Source: Hyphomicrobiales bacterium | GTDB lineage: Bacteria > Pseudomonadota > Alphaproteobacteria > Rhizobiales > Rhizobiaceae | Assembly (NCBI GenBank): GCA_900472675.1 | Contig: UCJA01000015.1 | Location: 310,001-374,000 of the forward strand | Length of the DNA: 64,000 nt | Direction of reading: 5' to 3' | Translations under genes and position numbers: made by a program | Shown: in pieces, positions 26,839 through 35,886 of the stretch | How the letters are laid out: every line of letters begins with the position of its first letter | Position numbering within the stretch: position 1 is the stretch's first letter | Notes under the pieces: generated by a model | What the model saw: the letters and a program-made list of their open reading frames with translations, nothing else | The model's database searches: none | Told to the model about the DNA's origin: nothing

Positions 26839-29800
26839 TCGGCCACCTTTGACGCTGCCGACCAGGTGGTGCCGATCATCTCGATGAGCGCATTGGCATG
26901 GTAGGGCTTGCTCAAGACGCCAGCTCCGACCTCGTTCTTGACGCGGGAGGCATCGCCCGTTGCAAAGACGATCGCGGCCGAGGGACGCAAGGATCGCGCC
27001 CGGTCAGCGAGTTCCGGACCGGAGGCTCCCGGGAGATTGACGTCGGTGACCAGCACGTCGAAGGGCACGGTCTCCAGTGCCGCCATCGCGTCTTCGGCAC
27101 TGGCGGCCTCCACGACGATGTAACCCGCGTCCTGCAGGATTTCGGCTGTATTGACCCGGATCAGGGCATCGTCCTCGACCAGCAGAACGGTCAGCTGTGC
27201 CGTCACCAGGGGCTTTGGCCCGGAAGCGACCGGTTTGGCGATCTCGCTTTTTGCGACGGGAGCCGGGGCCGCGACCTCGTTGCCCTTGCCGAGAAGCGCA
27301 CGGAACTTCCGAGCCAGGGCTTCGCGGGTATAAGGCTTGGACAAGAGCTCGACACCGGCGTCGAGCTTGCCGCCATGGACGATCGAGTTTTCGGTATAGC
27401 CGGATGTGAAGAGGACCGCGATATTGGGCAGACGTTCCTTCGCCTTGCGGGCCAGTTCAGGGCTCTTCAGCGTGCCGGGCATGACCACGTCGGTAAACAA
27501 CATGTCGATCGGGATGCCGCTTTCGATGACGACGAGCGCGTTTGTCGCGTCGACTGCCTTGAGAACCCGGTAGCCGAGGTCGGACAGCATCGCGACGACC
27601 GTTTCGCGCACGGCATCGTCGTCCTCGACCACCAGGACCGTTTCCGTGCCACCGGCGATCGGACCGTTATCGACGGCGACCTCCACGTCCTCGGACTGAA
27701 GGGCCCGCGGCAGATAGAGCTTGATCGTGGTGCCTTCGCCGACTTCCGAGTAGATCTTCACGTGTCCACCAGACTGCTTGACGAAGCCGTAGACCATGGA
27801 AAGGCCAAGCCCGGAGCCCTTGCCCTCGGCCTTGGTCGAGAAGAACGGCTCGAAGACTTTTTCGATGATGTCCGGCGACATGCCGGAGCCCGTGTCGCTG
27901 ACGGCGAGCATGACATACTGACCCGGCACAACCTCGTCATGGGTCAGCGCATAGGCGTCGTCCAGATGGGCGTTGCCTAGCTCGATCGTCAGCTTGCCGC
28001 GGCCGTCCATGGCGTCGCGGGCGTTGATCGCAAGGTTGAGCAGGGCGTTCTCGACCTGGGCCGGATCGATGAACGTGTTCCAGAGCCCGCCGGCGACAAC
28101 CGTTTCCACTTCGATCGCTTCGCCGATGGCCCGGCGCAGCATGTCATCCATGCCGCGCACGAAGCGGCTGATGTTGATGACCTTGGGCTCCAGCGCCTGG
28201 CGCCGGCCGAAGGCCAGGAGTTGGCTGGCCAGCTTGGAACCGCGTGCGACGCCCGCCATCGCGTTCGTCACCCGCTTTTCCGCGCGCGGATTGCCGGCAA
28301 TATCCTTGGCAAGAAGCTGCAGGTTGCCCGACACGACCTGCAACAGGTTGTTGAAGTCATGGGCAACGCCGCCGGTCAACTTGCCGACGGTCTCCATCTT
28401 CTGCGACTGGGCAAGCTGGGCTTCTGCCCTGCGCCGCTCGTCGATTTCGGCAATAACCCGGGCTTCGAGATTTTCGTTGACCTGGCGCAGCTGGTCTTCG
28501 GCGCGCTCGCGATGACGCACCTGCCGCACGAGTGCCTCCGCCTGCTCGCGCAAGGCGGCTTCGGCCGCACGCTGGTGCGTGATATCGCTATGGACGCCGA
28601 CCCACTCGACGATGTTGCCGGCGCTGTCGAGGATCGGCAGACCCCGGATGGTATATTGGCGCCAGACGCCGTCGTGACGTCTGACGCGGTGTTCGTGGAC
28701 GAACATGCTCTTGGCCGCGACAGCTGCCTGCCATGCTTCGACGGTTGCGGCCACGTCGTCCGGATGCACGGCGTTAGTCCAGCCGTAGTCCTGGTACTCT
28801 TCCAGCGTCTGGCCGGTGAGGTTCGCCCAGCCGTGCTGTTCGCCGATCATCTTTCCGTCGGGGCTGTTGGTCCACAAGACGCCGTGGACGGCATCCATGG
28901 CCGTGCGAAACCGGCTGTTGCTGATCGCAAGCGCCGCTTCCCGCTGCGCCCGCTCCTGAACATCGATACCCAGAATGTAGACGCCCGGAACAGAGCCGTC
29001 CGGCTCGATATGAGGAACGTAGCGAACCTCCAGCCTGCGCGTACCACCCTCGTGATGCGGCATATCTGTCTCGGAGATCAGTGTCTCGCCAGCCAGGCCC
29101 CTGGCAATCGAAGTCCTGCGGTCATTATAGGCGGCTTCGCCGATGACATCGCGCACATGGCGACCGACCATGCTTTCCGGATCGACGCCAAACCAATCCC
29201 GATAGGTGCCGTTGGCGAAGCGATAGATGTAATCCTGATCCACGTAGGAGATCAGCATCGGCACGGCATCCGTGACGCGGCGCAACTCGGCTCCGCGTTC
29301 CGCCAGGCGGGTCTCGGCGGACACCCGTGCGCTATTGTCGACGACGGTACACATCACGCCGCCAACGGTCCCATCGGCGTCATAGACAGGTGTATAAAAG
29401 AGGTCGAGATACAGGGTCTCGGGGCCGTCGGCGCGGTGGAACACGATCGGCCGGTCGTGGTGGGAGACCCTCTCTCCGCGCATGGCGGTCTCGAGGATCG
29501 GCCGGTTCCAGTCCCAGACTTCCGGGAAGGCGGCAGCCACGGGCGTACCGAGCGCCATGGGATGACGATCGCCTGCGATGTCGCGGTAGGCGTCGTTGTA
29601 GATCATGACGTGGTGCGGGCCCCACATCAGCACCTTGGCGACCGGGGAATTGACGATATTGGCGACCGTCGCTCGCATTTCCGTGCTCCAGCCCTCGATG
29701 GGGCCGGCGAGACTTTTATGCCAATCCTTGGAGCGGACGAGTTCGCCGCACTCCCCGCCGCCCTTCAGCCACTCCGTGCCGACCGGACGCGGCGCTGTGC

Positions 29801-29936
29801 CGCCACCCCGCAGGCTGCACAAAGCTGCCCGAACAACCTCGCTGGCATTGGCGTAATCGCCACTGGCCAGACTGTCATTGATAAAACCCTCGAGCTCGGG
29901 GGTCAGCGAAACATTGCGGGATCGACGTTGTGCCAT
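26781..29936 (-). CDS. Hybrid histidine kinase with N-terminal ParD-like ribbon-helix-helix domain
   Basis: The 1051-residue protein has this order: a ribbon-helix-helix segment like ParD antitoxins (1-45, NVSLTPELEGFINDSLASG then ASEVVRAAL); a first PAS-like sensor (about 60-205, beginning GELVRSKDW); two further PAS domains (about 215-330 and 340-455); a coiled coil (about 456-510); HisKA with His526 in GGVAHDFNN; an ATPase domain with Asn638 and DTGSG (681-685); then two receiver domains with Asp816 and Asp965. There is no membrane segment, so it is cytoplasmic. No toxin gene is adjacent. The fusion lies in one uninterrupted frame. A perfect inverted repeat sits 18 bases before the start. 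The PAS ligands are unknown. Confidence 0.92.
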   Translation of the reverse strand: MAQRRSRNVSLTPELEGFINDSLASGDYANASEVVRAALCSLRGGGTAPRPVGTEWLKGGGECGELVRSKDWHKSLAGPIEGWSTEMRATVANIVNSPVAKVLMWGPHHVMIYNDAYRDIAGDRHPMALGTPVAAAFPEVWDWNRPILETAMRGERVSHHDRPIVFHRADGPETLYLDLFYTPVYDADGTVGGVMCTVVDNSARVSAETRLAERGAELRRVTDAVPMLISYVDQDYIYRFANGTYRDWFGVDPESMVGRHVRDVIGEAAYNDRRTSIARGLAGETLISETDMPHHEGGTRRLEVRYVPHIEPDGSVPGVYILGIDVQERAQREAALAISNSRFRTAMDAVHGVLWTNSPDGKMIGEQHGWANLTGQTLEEYQDYGWTNAVHPDDVAATVEAWQAAVAAKSMFVHEHRVRRHDGVWRQYTIRGLPILDSAGNIVEWVGVHSDITHQRAAEAALREQAEALVRQVRHRERAEDQLRQVNENLEARVIAEIDERRRAEAQLAQSQKMETVGKLTGGVAHDFNNLLQVVSGNLQLLAKDIAGNPRAEKRVTNAMAGVARGSKLASQLLAFGRRQALEPKVINISRFVRGMDDMLRRAIGEAIEVETVVAGGLWNTFIDPAQVENALLNLAINARDAMDGRGKLTIELGNAHLDDAYALTHDEVVPGQYVMLAVSDTGSGMSPDIIEKVFEPFFSTKAEGKGSGLGLSMVYGFVKQSGGHVKIYSEVGEGTTIKLYLPRALQSEDVEVAVDNGPIAGGTETVLVVEDDDAVRETVVAMLSDLGYRVLKAVDATNALVVIESGIPIDMLFTDVVMPGTLKSPELARKAKERLPNIAVLFTSGYTENSIVHGGKLDAGVELLSKPYTREALARKFRALLGKGNEVAAPAPVAKSEIAKPVASGPKPLVTAQLTVLLVEDDALIRVNTAEILQDAGYIVVEAASAEDAMAALETVPFDVLVTDVNLPGASGPELADRARSLRPSAAIVFATGDASRVKNEVGAGVLSKPYHANALIEMIGTTWSAASKVADQALQHSAAASTGSDTMDA

Positions 29937-29953
29937 GCGATTCTCACTGGCAG

Positions 29954-29994
29954 TTCATCAAGGCTGTGTCAACGAGTGTCACAGCCTTGATGAA
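29954..29994 (-). promoter_or_regulatory. Perfect 15-bp inverted repeat upstream of the RHH-kinase
   Basis: TTCATCAAGGCTGTG (29954-29968) and CACAGCCTTGATGAA (29980-29994) are perfect inverted copies with an 11-base spacer, ending 18 bases before the kinase ATG. The inner part also contains two GTGTCA direct repeats. No T-run follows on either strand, so it is not an ordinary terminator. It could be an operator or an mRNA hairpin limiting translation. Confidence 0.75.
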
Positions 29995-30437
29995 ATTGGA
30001 TTTCGCCTGGGATGGATCTGCCCCACTTGGGCACTTCAAGGTGTGACGTTCCGGCCAATTCTGCTCGGATCGCCGCCAGCCTGCCGCAACAACCGCGTGG
30101 AGCTTTCAAACAAAGCAACGGACGCCGGGACGAGAGGCGCTTGCCGGATCATGACAGCATAGAACCCTTCGACCCAACCGGCGGACCTTGCAGCTTGCTT
30201 GCTGTCGTCGGACAGCTCCCCACTCCGACACAGCTTAGCGGCGAAAAACCCGATCTGCTGTCTCCCTTTGCGACGATCACTGCTGTCCGGAGGCCTCACT
30301 TGTCGGATCGGCACAATGACGCGTGCCTGTACGCCGCAGGAGGGCCTGCCCCGTTAACACGCGGTTCGGTAAATTAGATCTTAGTGGATAACGGCGGACG
30401 TTTGACGTCGTCTTTCCCTTCGTTTTCCTGCAGCCTG
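29995..30437. other. Intergenic region without a recognisable gene
   Basis: The stretch between the kinase leader and the exsH-like gene shows no credible coding region: the open frames in it are short, lack ribosome binding sites and have no domain-like sequence. It should hold the promoters of both flanking genes. No consensus promoter could be assigned with confidence. Confidence 0.5.
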
Positions 30438-30461
30438 TTGCAGCGCACACTTTGCAGCGCA
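30438..30461 (+). repeat. Direct repeat TTGCAGCGCA upstream of the GH16 gene
   Basis: TTGCAGCGCA occurs at 30438-30447 and again at 30452-30461, with a further TGCAGC at 30430. The repeats lie 20-50 bases before the ATG at 30482 and could be a regulator site. Confidence 0.4.
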
Positions 30462-30481
30462 TGGAACTGAAGGAGTAGATC

Positions 30482-31915
30482 ATGGCCCAATTCATCCTGA
30501 ACGCGCTCGGCCAGCCGCTCTACAAAAGCGGCGCCTCAAGCGCGTGGCTGTCTGCAACCGGATCCGGGCCGGTGCTGAACGGTACGGCAGGCAATGATTC
30601 GATCTGGGGCGACAGTTCCGTCAAGGTGACGATGCAGGGCGGCGCCGGCGACGACATCTACTATCTCTATTCCAGCCTCAACCGGGTGTCGGAATCGGCC
30701 GGCGGCGGGACGGACACGATCAGCACCTGGATGGATTATACGCTGCCTGCGAACATCGAGAACCTGACGGTGACTGGCGCGGGCCGCTATGCCTTCGGCA
30801 ACACGCTGGACAATATCATCTCGGGCGCGTCCGGCAGCCAGACGATCAACGGCGGGGCCGGCAACGACGTGCTGACCGGTGGCGGCGGTGCGGATACCTT
30901 CATCTTCGACCGCGGCAACGGCAGCGACCTCATCACCGATTTCAAGAGCGACGACACGATCCGCCTTAACAATTACGAGCTTTCATCCTTCGACCAGGTG
31001 CTGGCCCACACCACGCAGGTGGGGGCGAACCTGTCTCTGGATCTGGGGGGTGGAGAAACCCTCGTGTTTGCCGATACCAAGGCCAGCGATCTCAAGGCCA
31101 GCCAGTTCCAGCTCGGGCTCGACCGTTCGCAACTGACACTTTCCTTCGACGACGAGTTCAACAGCCTGTCGCTGCGCAGCGGTAACCAGGGGACCTGGGA
31201 CGCGAAATTCGCTTGGGCGCCCGAAAGCGGCGGTACACTGACCACCAATGGCGAGGAGCAATGGTATGTGAACCCTTCCTATGCGCCGACCGCCGCTGCC
31301 AATCCGTTCTCGGTCTCCAATGGCGTGCTGACGATCACGGCCAAACCGGCGTCGGAGGCTCTGCAAACGCAGATCAACGGCTACGACTACACCTCCGGCA
31401 TGCTCAACACCCATTCGTCCTTCGCGCAGACCTACGGCTATTTTGAAATCCGCGCGGACATGCCGAGCGATAACGGCGCCTGGCCGGCATTCTGGCTGCT
31501 GCCCGAGGACGGCTCCTGGCCACCGGAGCTCGACGTGGTGGAGATGCGCGGCCAGGACCCGAATACGGTTCACGCCACGGTGCACAGCGCCGTCGGCGGC
31601 GGACAAACCTCCACTTCGTTTCCGGTAAAGGTGCCGAGCACCGAGGGCTTCCACAGCTATGGCGTGCTCTGGGAAGAGGATACGATCACCTGGTATTTCG
31701 ACGACGTGGCTGTCGCCCAGGCGGCGACGCCCGACGACATGCACGACCCGATGTACATGCTGGTCAACCTCGCAGTCGGCGGCACGGCGGGATCGCCGTC
31801 GAACGGTCTTGCCAACGGGTCGAAGATGCAAATCGACTACATCCGCGCCTATGAGCTCGATGATGCGCCGACGCATGCAGCCAACATCAGCACCGATCCC
31901 GACTGGCACGCCTGA
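30482..31915 (+). CDS. RTX-repeat glycoside hydrolase family 16 (ExsH/PlyA-type endo-beta-glycanase)
   Basis: The 477-residue protein joins RTX calcium-binding repeats (GGAGDDIYY near 53, GGAGNDVLTGGGGADTF near 124) to a C-terminal GH16 domain. The catalytic motif ELDVVE spans residues 349-354, with Glu349 as nucleophile, Asp351 and acid/base Glu354. Supporting blocks are SGMLNTHSSFAQTYGYFEIR and WPAFWLLPEDG. There is no N-terminal signal peptide, as expected for type I secretion. Rhizobial ExsH and PlyA are secreted by PrsDE and trim succinoglycan or related exopolysaccharide. The order RTX then GH16 matches ExsH. No type I exporter is encoded nearby, so secretion must use a distant one. GAAGGAG precedes the ATG. 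Polymer substrate is inferred. Confidence 0.9.
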   Translation: MAQFILNALGQPLYKSGASSAWLSATGSGPVLNGTAGNDSIWGDSSVKVTMQGGAGDDIYYLYSSLNRVSESAGGGTDTISTWMDYTLPANIENLTVTGAGRYAFGNTLDNIISGASGSQTINGGAGNDVLTGGGGADTFIFDRGNGSDLITDFKSDDTIRLNNYELSSFDQVLAHTTQVGANLSLDLGGGETLVFADTKASDLKASQFQLGLDRSQLTLSFDDEFNSLSLRSGNQGTWDAKFAWAPESGGTLTTNGEEQWYVNPSYAPTAAANPFSVSNGVLTITAKPASEALQTQINGYDYTSGMLNTHSSFAQTYGYFEIRADMPSDNGAWPAFWLLPEDGSWPPELDVVEMRGQDPNTVHATVHSAVGGGQTSTSFPVKVPSTEGFHSYGVLWEEDTITWYFDDVAVAQAATPDDMHDPMYMLVNLAVGGTAGSPSNGLANGSKMQIDYIRAYELDDAPTHAANISTDPDWHA

Positions 31916-31936
31916 TCAGCTCTGATTGCGACCGTG

Positions 31937-32947
31937 TCAGGCCATGGCGCGGTCGCTGGCGTCGAAGCGATGCATGAAGGCCTTGTCGGGCGTCGCGAAG
32001 ACGATGTCGTCGGCATCATATCGGTGTTCGCCAAACAGCCGGACGGTCAGGAGTCCGGTCACCTCGGTTTCCAGGTAGAGAATGGTATCGGCGCCCAGAT
32101 GCTCCACGTGGATGACCTTGCCCCGCCATTCGCCGCTTTCGCGCGACAGCGCGATGTGCTCGGGCCGGATCCCGATCGTCTTGATGCCGGCCCGGGCAAG
32201 CTCGGGCAGGCGCTCGACGGAGATCAGGTTCATCTGCGGTGACCCGATGAAGCCGGCCACGAAGAGGTTCGCCGGCTTGTTGTAGAGCTCCATGGGCGAG
32301 CCAACCTGCTCCACGGCGCCGGCGTTCATCACCACGATCTTGTCGGCCAGCGTCATCGCCTCGACCTGGTCGTGGGTCACATAGATCATCGTCGCCTTCA
32401 GGCGCCGGTGCAGGCCGGCGATTTCCAGCCGCGTCTGGACACGCAGGGCTGCATCCAGGTTGGACAGCGGCTCATCAAACAGGAAGAGTTTTGGTTCGCG
32501 CACGATGGCTCGGCCGATCGCCACGCGCTGGCGCTGTCCGCCCGAGAGTTCCGCAGGGCGGCGGGCTAGGTAGGGATCGAGCGACAGCATGGCGGAGGCC
32601 TTGGTGACGCGGGTCTCGATCTCGCCCTTGTCGGTGCCGGCCTGCTTCAGCCCCAGCGCCATGTTGTCCTTGACCGTCAGGTGCGGATAGAGCGCATAGG
32701 ACTGGAAGACCATGGCGATGCCGCGCTTGGCTGGCGGCGTGTTGATCACCTCCGCCCCATCGATCTGGACGCTGCCGGAGGTCGCATCCTCAAGACCCGC
32801 GATGACCCTGAGCAGGGTCGATTTTCCGCAGCCAGAGGGGCCGACGAAGATCACGAACTCGCCGTCCTTCACCTCGAGATCGATGCCCTTCAGAACCTCA
32901 TGGTCGCCAAAGGCCTTGCGGATGGATTTCAGTTGCAGCGAACCCAA
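31937..32947 (-). CDS. Sugar ABC transporter ATP-binding protein (UgpC/MsmK type)
   Basis: The 336-residue protein is a CUT1-family ATPase. It has Walker [10 protein letters not shown] (about 36-44), the Q-loop in [14 protein letters not shown], the signature LSGGQRQR, Walker [13 protein letters not shown] and the switch histidine in VTHDQVEAM. The C-terminal regulatory domain of MalK-like subunits follows (IRPEHIAL region). It is the last gene of the minus-strand amino-sugar arm, 24 bases after the MocA-type oxidoreductase. It would power import through the two permeases encoded upstream. Confidence 0.93.
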   Translation of the reverse strand: MGSLQLKSIRKAFGDHEVLKGIDLEVKDGEFVIFVGPSGCGKSTLLRVIAGLEDATSGSVQIDGAEVINTPPAKRGIAMVFQSYALYPHLTVKDNMALGLKQAGTDKGEIETRVTKASAMLSLDPYLARRPAELSGGQRQRVAIGRAIVREPKLFLFDEPLSNLDAALRVQTRLEIAGLHRRLKATMIYVTHDQVEAMTLADKIVVMNAGAVEQVGSPMELYNKPANLFVAGFIGSPQMNLISVERLPELARAGIKTIGIRPEHIALSRESGEWRGKVIHVEHLGADTILYLETEVTGLLTVRLFGEHRYDADDIVFATPDKAFMHRFDASDRAMA

Positions 32948-32971
32948 GTGCGTCTTCCTTCAATCTGGTCT

Positions 32972-34036
32972 TCAGAGGCGGATCGGTTGACCCGTGCGGG
33001 CACTTTCGTCGGCCGCCAGGCAAATCCGCAGCGACTGGACCGCATCGTCCATGTGCCGGGTAAGATCGATATCGTCGCGGATGGCCTTCAGCACATAGGC
33101 CTGCTCGATATCGCAGAGATCCTGGTGGCCGGGTTCACCGGCCATGGTCATGTCCTCGTCCGGTCTCACAAACTTGCCGTCCGGGCCGGTCTCCGCATTG
33201 TGCAGGCGGATGACAGAGGTCTTGGTGTGGGTGTCGATGTCGTCCGACTTCGCCTTCGGATCCATGACGATCGACACCGAGCCCTTGGGCGACATGACGT
33301 CCTTCACGAAGAAGGCGGTCTCCGAGATCATCGGTCCCCAGGCCGCCTCGTACCAGCCGAGCGAACCATCCTCGAAAAGCACCTGAAGGTGGCCGTAGTT
33401 GTACATGTCGGGCGCGATCTCGTCGGACAGGCGCAGGCCCATGCCGCGCACCTCGACAGCCTTCGCATCGGTGATCTGGCACATGACGTCGACATAGTGG
33501 ACGCCACAATCGACGATCGGCGGCGTGGTCTGCAGCAGCGCCTTGTGGACATCCCAGGTGGGGCCGGAGGACTGCTGGTTGAGGTTCATGCGGAAGACGT
33601 AAGGCGGCCCGAGCTTGCGGGCCTCGGCGATCAGCCGGATCCAGGACGGGTGGTGGCGCAGGATATAGCCGATCACCAGCTTCTTGCCGGCCTTGTTGGC
33701 CGCCGCGACCACACGCTGGGCATCCGCAACCGTCGTCGCCAGTGGCTTTTCCACGAAGACGTCGCAGCCGGCCTCGAAGGCGGCCACGGCATAGTCGGCG
33801 TGGCTATCGGAATAGGTGCAGATGGAGCAGAGGTCAGGCTTCAGCTCTTCCAGTGCTTCCAGGAAATCCGGATGGATGGTGTAGCCGGAGAGAGCCGGAT
33901 CGAGCTTCGGCTGCGAGCGGTTGACGAGGCCGACGATCTCGAAGCCCGGATTGTTGTGATAGGCGAGCGCATGGCTGCGGCCCATGTTGCCAAGGCCGGC
34001 CACGAGGACGCGGATGGGTCGGTCGGAGGTGCTCAC
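32972..34036 (-). CDS. Gfo/Idh/MocA family oxidoreductase
   Basis: The 354-residue protein has the N-terminal Rossmann motif VLVAGLGNMGRSHALAYHNN, the conserved EKPLATT segment with its lysine at about 97, and a C-terminal alpha/beta domain typical of the family, which oxidises or reduces sugars and their derivatives with NAD(P). Its start overlaps the stop of the MalG-like permease by four bases, so it belongs to the transport operon. It probably acts on the imported sugar, for instance in opening or epimerising an amino-sugar derivative, but the sequence does not reveal the reaction. Confidence 0.9.
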   Translation of the reverse strand: MSTSDRPIRVLVAGLGNMGRSHALAYHNNPGFEIVGLVNRSQPKLDPALSGYTIHPDFLEALEELKPDLCSICTYSDSHADYAVAAFEAGCDVFVEKPLATTVADAQRVVAAANKAGKKLVIGYILRHHPSWIRLIAEARKLGPPYVFRMNLNQQSSGPTWDVHKALLQTTPPIVDCGVHYVDVMCQITDAKAVEVRGMGLRLSDEIAPDMYNYGHLQVLFEDGSLGWYEAAWGPMISETAFFVKDVMSPKGSVSIVMDPKAKSDDIDTHTKTSVIRLHNAETGPDGKFVRPDEDMTMAGEPGHQDLCDIEQAYVLKAIRDDIDLTRHMDDAVQSLRICLAADESARTGQPIRL

Positions 34037-34875
34037 TTGACAGCTCCTGCGGTGATGCCGCGGATCAGCTGCCGGGCGAAGATGACGTAGAGGACAAGGA
34101 TCGGCAGGATGGCGAGCGACAGCGCCGCCAGCACGGCGTTCCAGTTCGTCACGAACTGCCCGATGAAGATCTGGCTGCCGAGCGTGACCGTCTTGGTCGC
34201 CTCGGAGGGCGCCAGGATCAGCGGGAACCAGAGATCGTTCCAGATCGGGATCATGGTGAAGACGGCGACCGTGGCCATGGCCGGCCGGACCAGCGGCAGA
34301 ACGAGACGGAAGAAGATCGCATATTCGGACAGGCCATCGATGCGGCCGGCGTTCTTCAGGTCGTCAGACACGCCGCGCATGAATTCCGACAGGATGAAGA
34401 TGGCGAGGGGAATGCCTTGCGCCGTGTAGACCAGAACCAGTGCCGTCAGCGTGTTGACGAGGCCGGTCTCGACCATGCCTTGCAGGATGGCGACTGTTCC
34501 GAGCCGAATCGGGATCATGATGCCGATCGCCATGTAGAGGCCCATCAGGGCATTGCCGCGGAAGCGGTATTCCGACAGGGCAAAGGCCGCCATGGCACCG
34601 AACAGAAGCACGAGAACGATCGAGGCGATGGTGACGACGAAACTGTTCTGGAAGTAGTGCAGGAAATCCGCCTGGCCGAGCACGGTCTTGTAGCCGATGA
34701 GGCTGAAGGTGGATGGCAGCGGCACCTGCAGGGGCGAACGGAAGATGGCGTTGCGGTCCTTGAAGGAATTGATGACGGTCAGGAAGACCGGGAAAAGAGC
34801 GATCACCGTATAGGCGGCCAGCGCCAGATGCACGAGGCCGGTTCGGACGGGAGACATGCGGGCTCGGTTGGACAC
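34033..34875 (-). CDS. Carbohydrate ABC transporter permease (MalG type)
   Basis: The 280-residue protein has six predicted membrane helices and the EAA loop region in GRIDGLSEYAIFFRLVLPLV, where the ATPase docks. The short N terminus and the length fit the MalG branch of CUT1 permeases. It follows the MalF-like permease by 11 bases and overlaps the oxidoreductase by four. With the partner permease it forms the channel for the substrate delivered by the binding protein encoded at 36012-37268. Confidence 0.93.
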   Translation of the reverse strand: MSNRARMSPVRTGLVHLALAAYTVIALFPVFLTVINSFKDRNAIFRSPLQVPLPSTFSLIGYKTVLGQADFLHYFQNSFVVTIASIVLVLLFGAMAAFALSEYRFRGNALMGLYMAIGIMIPIRLGTVAILQGMVETGLVNTLTALVLVYTAQGIPLAIFILSEFMRGVSDDLKNAGRIDGLSEYAIFFRLVLPLVRPAMATVAVFTMIPIWNDLWFPLILAPSEATKTVTLGSQIFIGQFVTNWNAVLAALSLAILPILVLYVIFARQLIRGITAGAVK

Positions 34876-34886
34876 AGCAGCCTCCT

Positions 34887-35840
34887 TCAGAACTGGTAGC
34901 GGCGCATGCGCCGCTGGATGGCGAAGAGATAGAAGGACACGCCCGCCAGGATGATCAGGAACATCACGGTGGCGATGGTTGCGCCCATGGAACGGTCGCC
35001 CAGTTGCAGCTGGAACCCGAAGAAGGTGCGGTAGAGCAGCGTGCCGAGGATATCGGTCGACATGTCGGGCCCGGCCAGCGCGCCCTGGATGGTGTAAACC
35101 AGATCGAAGGCGTTAAAGTTGCCGACAAAGGTCAGGATGGAGATGATGCCGATCGCCGGCAGGATGAGCGGCAGCTTGATCTTCCAGAACTGGCTCCAGC
35201 CGGTGATGCCGTCCATTTCCGCAGCCTCGATCACCTCTTCCGGGATGCTCAAGAGGGCCGCATAGATCAGCATCATCGGGATGCCGATATACTGCCAGTT
35301 GGAGATCAGCGACACGGCCACCAGCGCCGGGCCGGACTGGCCGAGCCAGGGGGCAAACAGCGACTTCATCCCGACAAGGCCCATCAGCCAGGGGGCGACG
35401 CCCCAGATCGGCGACAGGATGAGCTTCCACACGAAGCCGACGATGACGAAGGACAGGAGCGTCGGGAGGAATATCGCCGTGCGGTAGAAGGCAACGAAGC
35501 GCAGCTTGGGCGTGGACAGAAGCGCTGCCAAGGCGATGCCGATCGGGTTCTGCACGCACATGTGGATGGCGAAGAAGACGAGGTTGTTGCGCAGGGCGTT
35601 CCAGAAATCATGCGCCCAGCGCTGATCTCCGAACAGGACCTGGTAGTTTGCGAGCCCGATGAAGGTAGAGACACCGTCGACCGTATTGAAAAACGACAGC
35701 CTCAAGGTCTCGATCAGCGGCAGGACCATGATCGCCGAGTAGACGATGAAGGCCGGAAGCAGGAACACGGCGATGTGCCAGCGCACCGGGCGCCTGATCG
35801 AAACCGGCTGAAGGGCCGCTGGAGTGTTGATGTCGCTCAT
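34887..35840 (-). CDS. Carbohydrate ABC transporter permease (MalF type)
   Basis: The 317-residue protein has a cytoplasmic N terminus, about six membrane helices, and an EAA-like loop in IEAAEMDGITGWSQFWKIKLPLILP. The frame extends 41 codons further upstream into the repeat-like intergenic element, but MSDINTPAALQPV at 35840 is the natural start. It is the first permease gene after a 171-base gap that follows the binding-protein gene. The separation by a hairpin-rich element is typical where the binding protein is needed in excess. Confidence 0.92.
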   Translation of the reverse strand: MSDINTPAALQPVSIRRPVRWHIAVFLLPAFIVYSAIMVLPLIETLRLSFFNTVDGVSTFIGLANYQVLFGDQRWAHDFWNALRNNLVFFAIHMCVQNPIGIALAALLSTPKLRFVAFYRTAIFLPTLLSFVIVGFVWKLILSPIWGVAPWLMGLVGMKSLFAPWLGQSGPALVAVSLISNWQYIGIPMMLIYAALLSIPEEVIEAAEMDGITGWSQFWKIKLPLILPAIGIISILTFVGNFNAFDLVYTIQGALAGPDMSTDILGTLLYRTFFGFQLQLGDRSMGATIATVMFLIILAGVSFYLFAIQRRMRRYQF

Positions 35841-35886
35841 GGCTTTGCCTGTTTTCTTGGGCTTGCGCGGGCACAGCATGATCACG

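Noticed and set aside
28221-29990. 589-codon open frame on the plus strand
   Set aside because: Antisense to the RHH-hybrid kinase. No recognisable domain.
30012-30377. 121-codon open frame between the kinase and the GH16 gene
   Set aside because: No ribosome binding site, no domain-like sequence, and another frame of similar length exists on the opposite strand. Treated as non-coding.
26781-30481. ParD-ParE toxin-antitoxin module
   Set aside because: Only a ParD-like segment fused to a kinase is present. No ParE-like frame was found on either side.
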